Below, piece by piece: positions 6,865-13,262 of a stretch of DNA of 13,262 nt; position 1 is the stretch's first letter, and each line of letters opens with the position of its first letter. A program made the position numbers and the translations under genes. This stretch comes from Desulfonema limicola (GTDB lineage: Bacteria; Desulfobacterota; Desulfobacteria; Desulfobacterales; DYRC01), in assembly GCA_020718925.1 (NCBI GenBank), contig DYRC01000084.1, positions 1 to 13,262 on the forward strand, in the 5' to 3' direction. The notes under the pieces were generated by a model. It did not search any database. It saw nothing but the letters and a program-made list of their open reading frames with translations, and was not told where the DNA came from.

Positions 6865-8514
6865 TTAATTTTTTATCCTTAATAAACGCGGATCCGATAT
6901 TGAAAACATCAAAGAAACCCGATTCTCCGTATAGCTGTTTTCACTTGATGTTGAAATAACGTCCCTATAAGTATATCCGAGTCGGACAGACGCCCATTTT
7001 TGAAAAAGAAACCATGTAATGCCCGCGCCTGCTTCCCGGTTTTCATCGTTGCGCGAGTTTTTCAGATCAAGATATTTGTCTTTTCGGTATGATGCAAACA
7101 CATCGCCTATCGTATCTCTTGAAAAAGAATGTTTAAGCGCAGATTTTATGTCATAAAACACGCCGAATCCCAGGGCTTGTGCGCCGAAATACGATTGATC
7201 ATAACCGCTGTTGCCTGTAAAATTAATGGTTGTGCGTCCGAATGTCCAGCTTTTTCCGATATTGCCGTTCAAAGACAACGCCGCCTCGTCCTGGCTGAAT
7301 TCCATATCGCGGATAAAATACCCCAAGCTCAATGTCAGGGGAATTTTATCCCCCAGCAGATATGTAAAACCTATGGACGGATCGTAAATATTGTAACTTT
7401 CATTGCCGCCTTCGCTGAATTTTGTCTTGGTATGAGCATATTGAACAAATCCGGTGAGCCGGCTGCTGAATTGTTTGCTCAGTTTGATTGAGCCGTTCCA
7501 ATTGTTAAAATCTTTGGTGGCATCGGAAAATCTGCCATCCATATATGAAACAGATACACCTAAGTCAAGTTTGTAAACAGGAATCCGATATGTCAGCCCG
7601 AAGGTAGGATTCAGGCTTTCTTCATCGCTATCTTGGCTTTCCTCAGTTGTATTTTTCAAAACCGGCTCCGAATATTTGCCTTTCCGATACGAAAACCCGG
7701 TATCAATACTGGAATTTTTGTCAATCCGATACGTTATTCCGAAAGACGGGGTTAAGCTTTCTTCATTGTATGCCGTGTTTTGCGCGGTCTCGGAAAACTC
7801 GCTTTTGCTGTAAGCCGCTCCGGCTCTAAGCCCCAGTTGATTAGAAAAGAGCCAGTAAGTGAAGTTGACCGCCGGTTTATGCGTGGATTCATCTTCGATA
7901 TTTTCGTCATCGTTGTTTAAAAGATTATGGCTGTATTTGAGCGTCAGCAAGTCTGCTTTGCCGAACTGATGCGTAAAAGCAATATCAGTCGTATCTGTAT
8001 AATATTGTTTCCGGTTTTTTCTTACGGTTTCTTCCCTGATTTTCTGCCGCTCCTCTTGAGGTGTCATAGGCTCCTGATACCTTGTTCTGTCCTGATCCTC
8101 TGCGGTCGTTTGTTCGGCATCCGCAGACGGATAAGCGATTTTGGTAATCGGGTCTTCAGTGGCAATAAAAGTATTTTGAAATGTCATCCGGGTATGCCGG
8201 GAAAAAGCCATTTTTCCGTAGAGACGGGCATTATGGCGAAGCGTGTTGTTTTCGGTAAAATTCTGATACATGCTGTATCCGGGCTGATAGTCAAGGGTAA
8301 TATCGCTGGTTCTGTCCCATGCCCGCGCCACGATGCCCGGTGAGATAACAGTGATAAAATCATCCTGTTTGTTGAGATTATCCAAAAGAAGATTATCCGT
8401 ATATTCTTCGGTAACAGAGAGTTTGGGAACAAAAAGAAACTGATATTCGGCAAAACAGGGTATGGCAATAAGTATGCCCATCAGCAAAAAATTCAGAAAT
8501 GTTATGCGTTTCAT
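6865..8514 (-). CDS. Outer-membrane beta-barrel protein, exosortase/EPS-associated type
   Basis: This 549-aa protein has a signal peptide (MKRITFLNFLLMGILIAIPCFA, cleavage after residue 22), followed by a mature start EYQFLFVPKLSVTEEYTDN. That start and the remaining alternating strands rich in Tyr, Thr, Ser and aromatic residues, with polar loops, match the large outer-membrane barrels (BBP2_2/PF10082-like, including those labelled PEP-CTERM-system associated) found at exosortase loci. A role in surface polymer or protein passage is inferred. A highly charged, non-barrel insert lies at about 130-170 (AEQTTAEDQD...EERQKIREETVRKNRK). Repeated F-G-(I/L)-TYRI segments suggest internal duplication of strand pairs. 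The start is the ATG at 8514: the frame is open to 8586, but the extra N-terminus translates a GC-rich repeat and would hide the signal peptide. The ribosome site is weak. The gene is first in the minus-strand run. Confidence 0.8.
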   Translation of the reverse strand: MKRITFLNFLLMGILIAIPCFAEYQFLFVPKLSVTEEYTDNLLLDNLNKQDDFITVISPGIVARAWDRTSDITLDYQPGYSMYQNFTENNTLRHNARLYGKMAFSRHTRMTFQNTFIATEDPITKIAYPSADAEQTTAEDQDRTRYQEPMTPQEERQKIREETVRKNRKQYYTDTTDIAFTHQFGKADLLTLKYSHNLLNNDDENIEDESTHKPAVNFTYWLFSNQLGLRAGAAYSKSEFSETAQNTAYNEESLTPSFGITYRIDKNSSIDTGFSYRKGKYSEPVLKNTTEESQDSDEESLNPTFGLTYRIPVYKLDLGVSVSYMDGRFSDATKDFNNWNGSIKLSKQFSSRLTGFVQYAHTKTKFSEGGNESYNIYDPSIGFTYLLGDKIPLTLSLGYFIRDMEFSQDEAALSLNGNIGKSWTFGRTTINFTGNSGYDQSYFGAQALGFGVFYDIKSALKHSFSRDTIGDVFASYRKDKYLDLKNSRNDENREAGAGITWFLFQKWASVRLGYTYRDVISTSSENSYTENRVSLMFSISDPRLLRIKN

Positions 8515-8540
8515 AATTGATACCAAATCGCTTTCAGACC

Positions 8541-8582
8541 CACCTAACCCCCCGCCCCCCTTCCCTGAAAAGGAAGGGGGAG
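8541..8582 (-). repeat. GC-rich REP-like palindromic repeat, copy 2
   Basis: A perfect 9-base inverted repeat, CCCCCTTCC (8556-8564) and GGAAGGGGG (8572-8580), surrounds a seven-base loop and is followed on the minus strand by a G-rich tail. It is a diverged copy of the elements at 3801-3838 and 8595-8629, in the opposite orientation. It overlaps the rejected upstream extension of the barrel gene. Confidence 0.8.
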
Positions 8583-8594
8583 ACATCAGGAAAA

Positions 8595-8629
8595 CTCCCC
8601 TCTCCTTTCAGGGGAGGGCGGGGGAGGGG
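8595..8629 (+). repeat. GC-rich REP-like palindromic repeat, copy 3
   Basis: CTCCCCTCTCC, a five-base loop (TTTCA), GGGGAGGG and the tail CGGGGGAGGGG make this nearly identical to copy 1. G-runs of 4, 3, 5 and 4 separated by single bases (8611-8629) form a strong G-quadruplex candidate on the plus strand. With copy 2 it makes a facing pair 12 bases apart, as in composite REP elements. Confidence 0.85.
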
Positions 8630-8733
8630 TTCAAATATCTCCGTTTGATTTTTCATTTCTTTTTAGCACAGATTTTTAGTGATGTCTTTAACAGAATGCT
8701 ATTTTTTTACTGCCGCCGGAAAAGAATCGGTTC

Positions 8734-8761
8734 TTGACTTTTAATCAGGAGTGATGATACT
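8734..8761 (+). promoter_or_regulatory. Probable sigma70 promoter of queDEC
   Basis: TTGACT (8734-8739) and GATACT (8756-8761) are separated by 16 bases, giving a predicted start near 8768 and a leader of about 24 bases. Two small palindromes overlap it: AAGAA/TTCTT (8722-8735) at the -35, and GTGAT/ATCAC (8751-8769) around the -10. The second is a possible operator. No known regulator site was recognised. Confidence 0.5.
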
Positions 8762-8776
8762 GAAATCACACCGCAA

Positions 8777-8784
8777 AAAAAGGA
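8777..8784 (+). promoter_or_regulatory. Ribosome binding site that sets the queD start
   Basis: AAAAAGGA ends seven bases before the ATG at 8792 but only one base before the ATG at 8786, so translation more likely begins at 8792. Confidence 0.65.
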
Positions 8785-8791
8785 TATGATT

Positions 8792-9151
8792 ATGCTTCTT
8801 ACGCTGTATACGGAAGATTATATTGCCGCCGCGCATTCGCTTGAGAATTATCCGGGAAAATGCGCCGCAGTTCACGGACATACATGGAAAATCTGCGTCT
8901 GGGTAAAAGGACAGGAGAAAGACATGCAGCCCAACGGCATTTTATGGGATTTTTCCAATATCAAGACCGTTATTCAGAAACTTGATCACACAAATCTCAA
9001 TCAGGTACTGAATACCAATCCCAGCGCAGAAAACATTGCCCTGTTTATTTATGCAAAGCTGAAAGGCGACCATCCGCAATTGCTTTTCAAAATACGCTTG
9101 TATGAAGAAGTCGCTCCCTGCCATTCCTATTGCGAGACCGGAGATTTCTGA
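8792..9151 (+). CDS. queD: 6-carboxy-5,6,7,8-tetrahydropterin synthase
   Basis: QueD converts 7,8-dihydroneopterin triphosphate to 6-carboxytetrahydropterin, the first committed step towards preQ0 and queuosine. The 119-aa protein has the family's zinc ligands His15, His28 and His30 (A-A-H-S and VHGH), the catalytic Cys24 in GKCAAVHGH, the LDHTNLN motif (64-70, Asp65-His66), PSAENIA (77-83) and a C-terminal Glu pair (105-106) expected to bind the pterin. The length is normal for the family. The start at 8792 is preferred to 8786 on ribosome-site spacing. The stop codon shares one base with the queE start (TGATG), so the two are coupled. It is the first gene of queD-queE-queC. Confidence 0.95.
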   Translation: MLLTLYTEDYIAAAHSLENYPGKCAAVHGHTWKICVWVKGQEKDMQPNGILWDFSNIKTVIQKLDHTNLNQVLNTNPSAENIALFIYAKLKGDHPQLLFKIRLYEEVAPCHSYCETGDF

Positions 9152-9810
9152 TGTTTGAAATTGTTGAAAAATTCATCACATTAAGCGGCGAAGCCCCGAT
9201 CATCGGCAGCCCGATTTTTCTGATTCGGTTCAGCAAATGTAATCTGAACTGCGCCTATTGCGATACAGGCTATCATACTGAAGTCAATGAAATTTTAAGC
9301 TTTGACGCATTAAAAAAAGAAATTTCAGACGTGATAGCGTCTTATCCGACATTGAAGGTATTGTTCACCGGCGGCGAACCGCTGTTAAATGAGAGACGGG
9401 AGGAGTTGCCGGCTATCATAGAATGTTTTCCTGAAACAGACTTTTATATTGAAACCAACGGTTCGATTCATATTACTGATTTTTCAAATCATAATTCTCA
9501 TTATATTATGGATTGGAAAAGCCCGTCTTCCGGACATCATAATTGTTTTAATCGGGATAATCTCAAAGATATCCGCATCACGCATGACTGCATCAAGTTT
9601 GTGATAAATCAGGCTGATCTGGAATGGGTGAAAGAGAAAGTACGCTTCATTCAACGCATCATACCGAAACTGCCGATGTATCTGTCGCCGCAGTCGGGGA
9701 GCATCGGATTAAAGGATTTGGCTGAATTTATTATCAATAACAGACTTCCCGCGTCTGTATCTGTTCAACTGCATAAAATGATATGGGGAAAAGATGCAAG
9801 AGGCGTGTGA
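9151..9810 (+). CDS. queE: 7-carboxy-7-deazaguanine synthase (radical SAM)
   Basis: QueE is a radical S-adenosylmethionine enzyme that rearranges 6-carboxytetrahydropterin into 7-carboxy-7-deazaguanine. The 219-aa protein shows the iron-sulfur cluster motif C-x3-C-x2-C (Cys30, Cys34, Cys37 in KCNLNCAYCDT), the SAM-binding GGEP (74-77) and an ETNGS segment (104-108). Length and layout are typical. The start is the ATG at 9151, with GGAG about seven bases upstream; an in-frame ATG at 9130 would lie inside queD and is not needed. The stop at 9808-9810 is one base before the preferred queC start. Confidence 0.95.
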   Translation: MFEIVEKFITLSGEAPIIGSPIFLIRFSKCNLNCAYCDTGYHTEVNEILSFDALKKEISDVIASYPTLKVLFTGGEPLLNERREELPAIIECFPETDFYIETNGSIHITDFSNHNSHYIMDWKSPSSGHHNCFNRDNLKDIRITHDCIKFVINQADLEWVKEKVRFIQRIIPKLPMYLSPQSGSIGLKDLAEFIINNRLPASVSVQLHKMIWGKDARGV

Positions 9811-9811
9811 T

Positions 9812-10513
9812 ATGGATGAATCGTTTGAAAAAGAGAAGGCTCTTGTCCTGATGAGCGGGGGGCAGGATTCCACGACCTGTCTGTTCTGGGCGATGCGTAA
9901 TTTCAAAAAGGTATCTGCGATTACGTTTTATTATGCTCAGAAACATGAAAAGGAAACTCAGATTGCCCGGCATATCTGCGCCAAGCTGAACATTGAAAAC
10001 AAACTGGTGGACATGTCTTTTATAAAGGATGTTGTCATTTCAAACTTATTTGAAGGATCGGGAGATGTGTATCAGCCTCATCCCTTAAATGCCGAAGTTC
10101 CGTCCAGTTTTGTGCCGTATCGCAATCTGCTTTTCTTAACCATTGCCGCAGGCTGGGCAGGCACTGTCGGCGCGAAACACCTTGTTACCGGCGTATGTGA
10201 AACCGATTATTCCGGGTATGCGGATTGCCGCGATGTGTTTATCAAATCCGCGCAGGCAACGCTCAATCTTGCCACAGATTTCAAAGAAAGCAATATCGTC
10301 ATTCATACGCCCCTGATGCGGCTGACAAAAGCTGAAGAATTTCGGCTTGCCGAAGAATTGGGCTGTCTGGAATTTGTTCTGAAAGAAACGCTGACCTGTT
10401 ATAACGGCGTTGAAACTATGAACGACTTCGGAAAAGGCTGCGGTCAATGCCCTTCGTGCGGACTTCGCAAAAAAGGCTTTGATGAATATAGGGAAAACAG
10501 AGTGATTGTCTGA
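9812..10513 (+). CDS. queC: 7-cyano-7-deazaguanine synthase
   Basis: QueC uses ATP and ammonia to turn 7-carboxy-7-deazaguanine into preQ0, the precursor of queuosine in tRNA and of some deazapurine DNA modifications. The 233-aa protein has the PP-loop SGGQDSTT (15-22) and a C-terminal zinc site: Cys196 (TCYNG), Cys210, Cys213 and Cys216 (GCGQCPSCGLR). The spacing between the first and second cysteine is 13 residues, against 8 in the E. coli protein, because of a short insert (ETMND). The rest is canonical. The ATG at 9812, with AAGAGG eight bases upstream, is preferred; a start at 9794 would overlap queE by 17 bases. No queF or other queuosine gene follows, so the last steps must be encoded elsewhere. 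Confidence 0.94.
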   Translation: MDESFEKEKALVLMSGGQDSTTCLFWAMRNFKKVSAITFYYAQKHEKETQIARHICAKLNIENKLVDMSFIKDVVISNLFEGSGDVYQPHPLNAEVPSSFVPYRNLLFLTIAAGWAGTVGAKHLVTGVCETDYSGYADCRDVFIKSAQATLNLATDFKESNIVIHTPLMRLTKAEEFRLAEELGCLEFVLKETLTCYNGVETMNDFGKGCGQCPSCGLRKKGFDEYRENRVIV

Positions 10514-10525
10514 ACCATGATTCAC

Positions 10526-10579
10526 AGGATTGAAAGATTACCAAAATTTATGTATCAATCTTGGTAATCCTGAAAATCC
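10526..10579. repeat. Inverted repeat between convergent genes, possible terminator
   Basis: GATTACCAA (10536-10544) and TTGGTAATC (10561-10569) form a nine-base stem with a 16-base loop, flanked by imperfectly matching CAGGATTGAAA and TGAAAATCC. It resembles dispersed 'CAGGATTTTCAGGATTA' elements common in bacterial genomes. It lies between the convergent queC and the 139-aa gene and may end transcripts from one or both sides. Only a short T-run follows on the minus strand, so terminator function is uncertain. Confidence 0.55.
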
Positions 10580-10620
10580 CGGTTGAAAACAAGACGGTAT
10601 TTCTGATTTTTTCCTTAATT

Positions 10621-11040
10621 TTATGTTTCCTGAACCATTTTTTTCACCATATCCAGCAACGTCGGACTCAGATGCTTCCATTTGGGCTGTATTGCCTTGT
10701 CCTCATGCCAGACAAACTCGACCAGTTCATAAGCTTCGGGAATACGATGCGTACCCCCCACGCCGTATAGTTTTTCAGGATAATATTCCAGCCACAACAT
10801 GCGCTGCGGATCAATCTTGAAATCTTTGGTAACATGAGTGGCAATATGACTGGTGCAGCTTTTGACAGACATTCTGCTTTCCGCTACGTCCGAAATAATG
10901 ACAATAATGGGCTTCAAATGCGCCAGCCCTTTTTGTGCATCTTTTTTAAGATCGTAGATGCGAAGCCTGCATTTGCCGCTTGCCAGCTTCATTTTACCGC
11001 CCCATCCCTGCCATTCATAAATATCGTCGTGAATAAGCAT
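10621..11040 (-). CDS. Unrecognised 139-aa conserved-looking protein next to AAA ATPase
   Basis: I do not recognise a named family. The protein begins MLIHDDIYEWQGWGGKMKL and contains a basic strand CRLRIYDLKK, a hydrophobic strand PIIVIISDV (44-52), HIATHVTKDFKIDPQRMLWLEYYPE (66-90) and ELVEFVWHEDK. It is soluble, with no signal peptide or membrane segment, and alternating strands and helices suggest a compact alpha/beta fold. The PQRMLWLEYYPE segment reads like a structural core. The start has an exceptionally G-rich ribosome site (AAGGGGGTGG) about four bases upstream. The gene follows the ATPase by 99 bases in the same direction and may have its own promoter. A functional link with the ATPase is only inferred from position. 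Confidence 0.8.
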   Translation of the reverse strand: MLIHDDIYEWQGWGGKMKLASGKCRLRIYDLKKDAQKGLAHLKPIIVIISDVAESRMSVKSCTSHIATHVTKDFKIDPQRMLWLEYYPEKLYGVGGTHRIPEAYELVEFVWHEDKAIQPKWKHLSPTLLDMVKKMVQET

Positions 11041-11066
11041 ATTCCACCCCCTTTGATTATCCGAAT

Positions 11067-11095
11067 AATATAGTCATTATCATCGAATCAGGCAA
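11067..11095 (-). promoter_or_regulatory. Possible promoter of the 139-aa gene
   Basis: On the minus strand TTGCCT (11095-11090) and TATATT (11072-11067) are spaced by 17 bases, giving a predicted start near 11060 and a leader of about 20 bases. It lies in the 99-base gap after the ATPase stop, so the small gene could be expressed apart from hemB and the ATPase. Confidence 0.35.
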
Positions 11096-11139
11096 TATAA
11101 TTAACGGGCTTCATCGCTAAATCATCTCCGATCTCAGAA

Positions 11140-12303
11140 TCAATCGGATTTTGCCGGATCGGTAAACAGCATTCCCAGTTGAGAAATGTTCGAAGGATCC
11201 GCAAGCGGCAGCACTGCTTCAGCAATACTCATACCACCTTTTAACAAATTGCGGATTTCCTCTTTATCTGATGCAACACAGACTTCGGTGCCATCATTTC
11301 CGGGCGTCATCAGCAGGACTTCATTTCCTCTGATCTTTTTATCTGTCAGCAACTCATGACTGTGCGTACTGATAATAAGCTGCCTTTTTATCTTCTGAGT
11401 GCGCTCAAGTCGGCGTATTAATTCGGATAATTGCCGGACAATACCTGAATTTAAACAAAGCTCAGGTTCTTCCAAAAGCAGTATGGAATCTCTTTCCAAT
11501 AATGCCCATAATACTCCGAGCAGCCGCAACATGCCGTCTGAAAACTGATCCTCGCGTTGTTTGTCAGCAATAAGATACCAGTGCTGATACGCCGCTTCCA
11601 GATGAGGTCCCCCGATATTATCTGTGATATAGGTCAGTTCTCTCAACTGAGGAATGGCTGTCATCAGCACCTCATTGATTTTTTTAAATCGGGATCGGCG
11701 GATATTCATAAATGTTTTTTCAATCCGCTCCATCAATCCCTGTCCGAATTGGTCTTCAGGAATACCGGAGAAGAAATCAGGGTGCCGGATATATTGCGGC
11801 ACAGGATAGGATACAGACTCAAAAAAATCGGCAATATCCCTAAATTCCCTGTTTGCGCTGACTCGTTCAAGATGGGTTTCCGTAAGCCGTAATTCATCCT
11901 TTTTGTCTTCTTTATCCGGTCTGTTCAGCAGGAGTTTATCGCCCTTACGGACTTTTTCATACGTTAGGTAAAGGCGGTGATAGCCATGATTCTGCTGCCG
12001 GAGTCCGATGGCATATTGCCACAATAATTCTTGGCTTAAACTATCCGAAAGATGCACTTCAATCTCAACATCAGGAGATTGACGGGCAGACAGACATCGG
12101 ATTTTTGACAACCCGCCGCGCCGTTGAACCGCGCTCTGCAAGCCTCCGCCGGGTTTGACCATATCGCGCAGAAAACGGAACAGATCCATAAAATTGGATT
12201 TTCCGCAAGCATTAGGTCCGAGTAAAAATACTTTTTGTCCCAACTGAATATCCGTAGAACAAAAATTACGCCAATTCTTCAAAATAACACGGGAAACAAA
12301 CAT
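11140..12303 (-). CDS. RecF/OLD-like AAA (SMC-type ABC) ATPase
   Basis: This 387-aa ATPase has the split ABC/SMC-type head in one chain. It shows Walker A GPNACGKS (29-36), signature-like FSDGMLR (254-260), Walker B SILLLEEPE (273-281) and H-loop STHS (312-315). The FVSRVILKNWRNF start is typical of RecF/AAA_21 proteins. The middle (about 65-250) is a variable helical and strand region instead of a long coiled coil. The C-terminus is short, with no room for the TOPRIM nuclease of OLD proteins. Related ATPases act in DNA repair and in many anti-phage systems, usually with an effector partner. The start lies 2 bases after the hemB stop, with GGAAGG about six bases upstream, so it is probably co-transcribed with hemB. 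The unrecognised 139-aa gene follows and is a candidate partner. The specific role is unknown. Confidence 0.88.
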   Translation of the reverse strand: MFVSRVILKNWRNFCSTDIQLGQKVFLLGPNACGKSNFMDLFRFLRDMVKPGGGLQSAVQRRGGLSKIRCLSARQSPDVEIEVHLSDSLSQELLWQYAIGLRQQNHGYHRLYLTYEKVRKGDKLLLNRPDKEDKKDELRLTETHLERVSANREFRDIADFFESVSYPVPQYIRHPDFFSGIPEDQFGQGLMERIEKTFMNIRRSRFKKINEVLMTAIPQLRELTYITDNIGGPHLEAAYQHWYLIADKQREDQFSDGMLRLLGVLWALLERDSILLLEEPELCLNSGIVRQLSELIRRLERTQKIKRQLIISTHSHELLTDKKIRGNEVLLMTPGNDGTEVCVASDKEEIRNLLKGGMSIAEAVLPLADPSNISQLGMLFTDPAKSD

Positions 12304-12305
12304 GA

Positions 12306-13262
12306 TTACCTTCCGAGTTCTTCTGCCGCTTCAATGGCAAAGTAAGTTAAAATCATATCCGCGCCTGCGCGTTTGATAGCCGTGAGGGTTTCCATCATGA
12401 CGCGCTTGCCGTCTATCCAGCCCATCTGATCCGCCGCTTTAATCATAGCGTACTCGCCGCTCACATTATATGCGGCTACGGGAAGCGGAATCTCCTGCCT
12501 GACCCGGCAGATAATATCCAAATATGCCAGCGCGGGCTTGACCATGATAATATCCGCGCCTTCTTCCATATCCAAAGATACTTCACGCATGGCTTCAAGC
12601 GCGTTAGCCGGATCCATCTGATACGTCCGCCGATCTCCGAACTTAGGCGCGGAATCTGCCGCAGCCCGGAAGGGTCCGTAATATGCCGAACAATACTTGG
12701 CAGAATACGCCATAATCGGGATATTGCTGAGATTGTTTTCATCCAAAATTTCACGGATTGCCGCCACCCGCCCATCCATCATATCTGACGGCGCAACCAT
12801 ATCCGCACCGGCTTTGGCATGGGAAAACGCTGTCTGCGCCAGCAAATCAAGGCTTGCGTCATTGTCAATCACGCCTTTTTCCACCACGCCGCAATGCCCG
12901 TGATCCGTGTATTGACACAAACAGACATCGGTAATCACAGCGAGTTCGGGAAGTTTGGATTTCAGTTCTTTGACCGCTTTCTGAACAATGCCGTCTTTGA
13001 TATACGCCTGAGTGCCTAAAGCGTCTTTTTTTTCAGGAATGCCGAACAGCATGACCGCCGGAACGCCTAATTTGTATGCTTTTTCGGCGGTTTTGACGAG
13101 ATTGTCCACAGACAATTGGAACTGTCCGGGCATGGACGGAATCGGGTTTTCAACATTCTTGCCTTTGATGGCAAACAACGGAAGAATGAAATCATTCGGC
13201 GTCAATATGGTTTCACGCACCATGCGGCGAAATGCTTCGCTCTGGCGCATCCGTCTGGGACG
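12306..13262 (-). CDS. hemB: Delta-aminolevulinic acid dehydratase (porphobilinogen synthase), 5' end missing
   Basis: HemB condenses two 5-aminolevulinate molecules to porphobilinogen in the synthesis of haem, sirohaem and other tetrapyrroles. Counting from the internal Met at 13250, the zinc-type metal site DVCLCQYTDHGHCG has Cys110, Cys112 and Cys120. The two active-site lysines are Lys185 (YSAKYCSAYYGPFR) and Lys238 (MVKPALAYLD). The 314 residues from that Met are nearly full length, but the open frame continues to the window edge as Arg-Pro-Arg-Arg, matching the usual RPRR(L/M)R N-terminus of HemB. The true start therefore lies outside. The gene ends 2 bases before the AAA ATPase start. 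Confidence 0.96.
   Translation of the reverse strand, partial: RPRRMRQSEAFRRMVRETILTPNDFILPLFAIKGKNVENPIPSMPGQFQLSVDNLVKTAEKAYKLGVPAVMLFGIPEKKDALGTQAYIKDGIVQKAVKELKSKLPELAVITDVCLCQYTDHGHCGVVEKGVIDNDASLDLLAQTAFSHAKAGADMVAPSDMMDGRVAAIREILDENNLSNIPIMAYSAKYCSAYYGPFRAAADSAPKFGDRRTYQMDPANALEAMREVSLDMEEGADIIMVKPALAYLDIICRVRQEIPLPVAAYNVSGEYAMIKAADQMGWIDGKRVMMETLTAIKRAGADMILTYFAIEAAEELGR

Larger units (their letters stand above)
8515..8791. other. Divergent intergenic region with REP-like pair and que promoter
   Basis: This region separates the divergent barrel gene and queD. It holds two GC-rich REP-like repeats in opposite orientation (8541-8582 and 8595-8629), a T-rich stretch (about 8630-8710) without recognisable genes, and the likely que promoter. 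I saw no preQ1 riboswitch and no clear promoter for the minus-strand run. Confidence 0.6.

Noticed and set aside
7927..8343. Plus-strand open frame of 138 codons inside the barrel gene
   Set aside because: It is antisense to a coherent signal-peptide-plus-barrel protein; composition and lack of motifs indicate a shadow frame.
8515..8586. Longer N-terminus for the beta-barrel protein
   Set aside because: The added residues translate REP-like copy 2 and would bury the signal peptide.
8630..8791. preQ1 riboswitch upstream of queD
   Set aside because: No preQ1-I or preQ1-II core or pseudoknot pattern was recognised, and the predicted leader of about 24 bases is too short.
11140..12303. OLD-family nuclease
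   Set aside because: After the H-loop only about 70 residues remain and no TOPRIM acidic motifs are seen, so only the ATPase part is supported.
1..13262. CRISPR array, insertion sequence or tRNA genes
   Set aside because: No regularly spaced repeats, transposase or tRNA cloverleaf sequence was seen on either strand.

Overview
The window looks like chromosomal DNA of a Gram-negative, probably anaerobic bacterium, most likely a member of the Desulfobacterota (a Desulfonema-like or related sulfate reducer). This placement is an inference. It rests on the exosortase/EpsI pair, an outer-membrane barrel of the exosortase-associated type, a dockerin module of the form common in secreted proteins of that group, a Uma2-family gene, a large-type SRP RNA, and GC-rich REP-like repeats scattered in a moderately AT-rich background. 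No 16S rRNA or other firm taxonomic marker is present.

Layout. 1-220 (-) is the 5' part of a Uma2-family protein. 221-506 is AT-rich intergenic DNA with a promoter for each flanking gene. 507-760 (+) is the signal recognition particle RNA, with both an Alu-like domain and the S domain, driven by a near-consensus sigma70 promoter. 761-8514 (-) is a run of seven genes, in order of transcription: outer-membrane beta-barrel, DUF3800 protein, YjgN/DUF898 membrane protein, M48 metallopeptidase, EpsI, a secreted Ig-like-repeat/dockerin protein, and exosortase. 8515-8791 is a divergent intergenic region with two facing GC-rich REP-like repeats and a promoter for the next operon. 8792-10513 (+) is queD-queE-queC, which converts 7,8-dihydroneopterin triphosphate to preQ0. 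10514-10620 is a convergent intergenic region with an inverted repeat. 10621-11040 (-) is an unrecognised 139-aa protein. 11140-12303 (-) is a RecF/OLD-like AAA ATPase that starts 2 bases after the end of hemB. 12306-13262 (-) is hemB, whose start lies outside the window.

How the genes work together. The exosortase, EpsI and the barrel point to a protein-sorting and surface or exopolysaccharide system. The dockerin/Ig-like protein between exosortase and epsI is a plausible partner or product, although it lacks a visible PEP-CTERM tail. The YjgN-M48 pair overlaps by four bases and is a membrane/proteolysis module lodged in the same run. DUF3800 is markedly more AT-rich than its neighbours and looks acquired. 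The que genes form a tight operon. The ATPase and the 139-aa protein are the best candidates for an undescribed system, but the sequence alone does not show their function.
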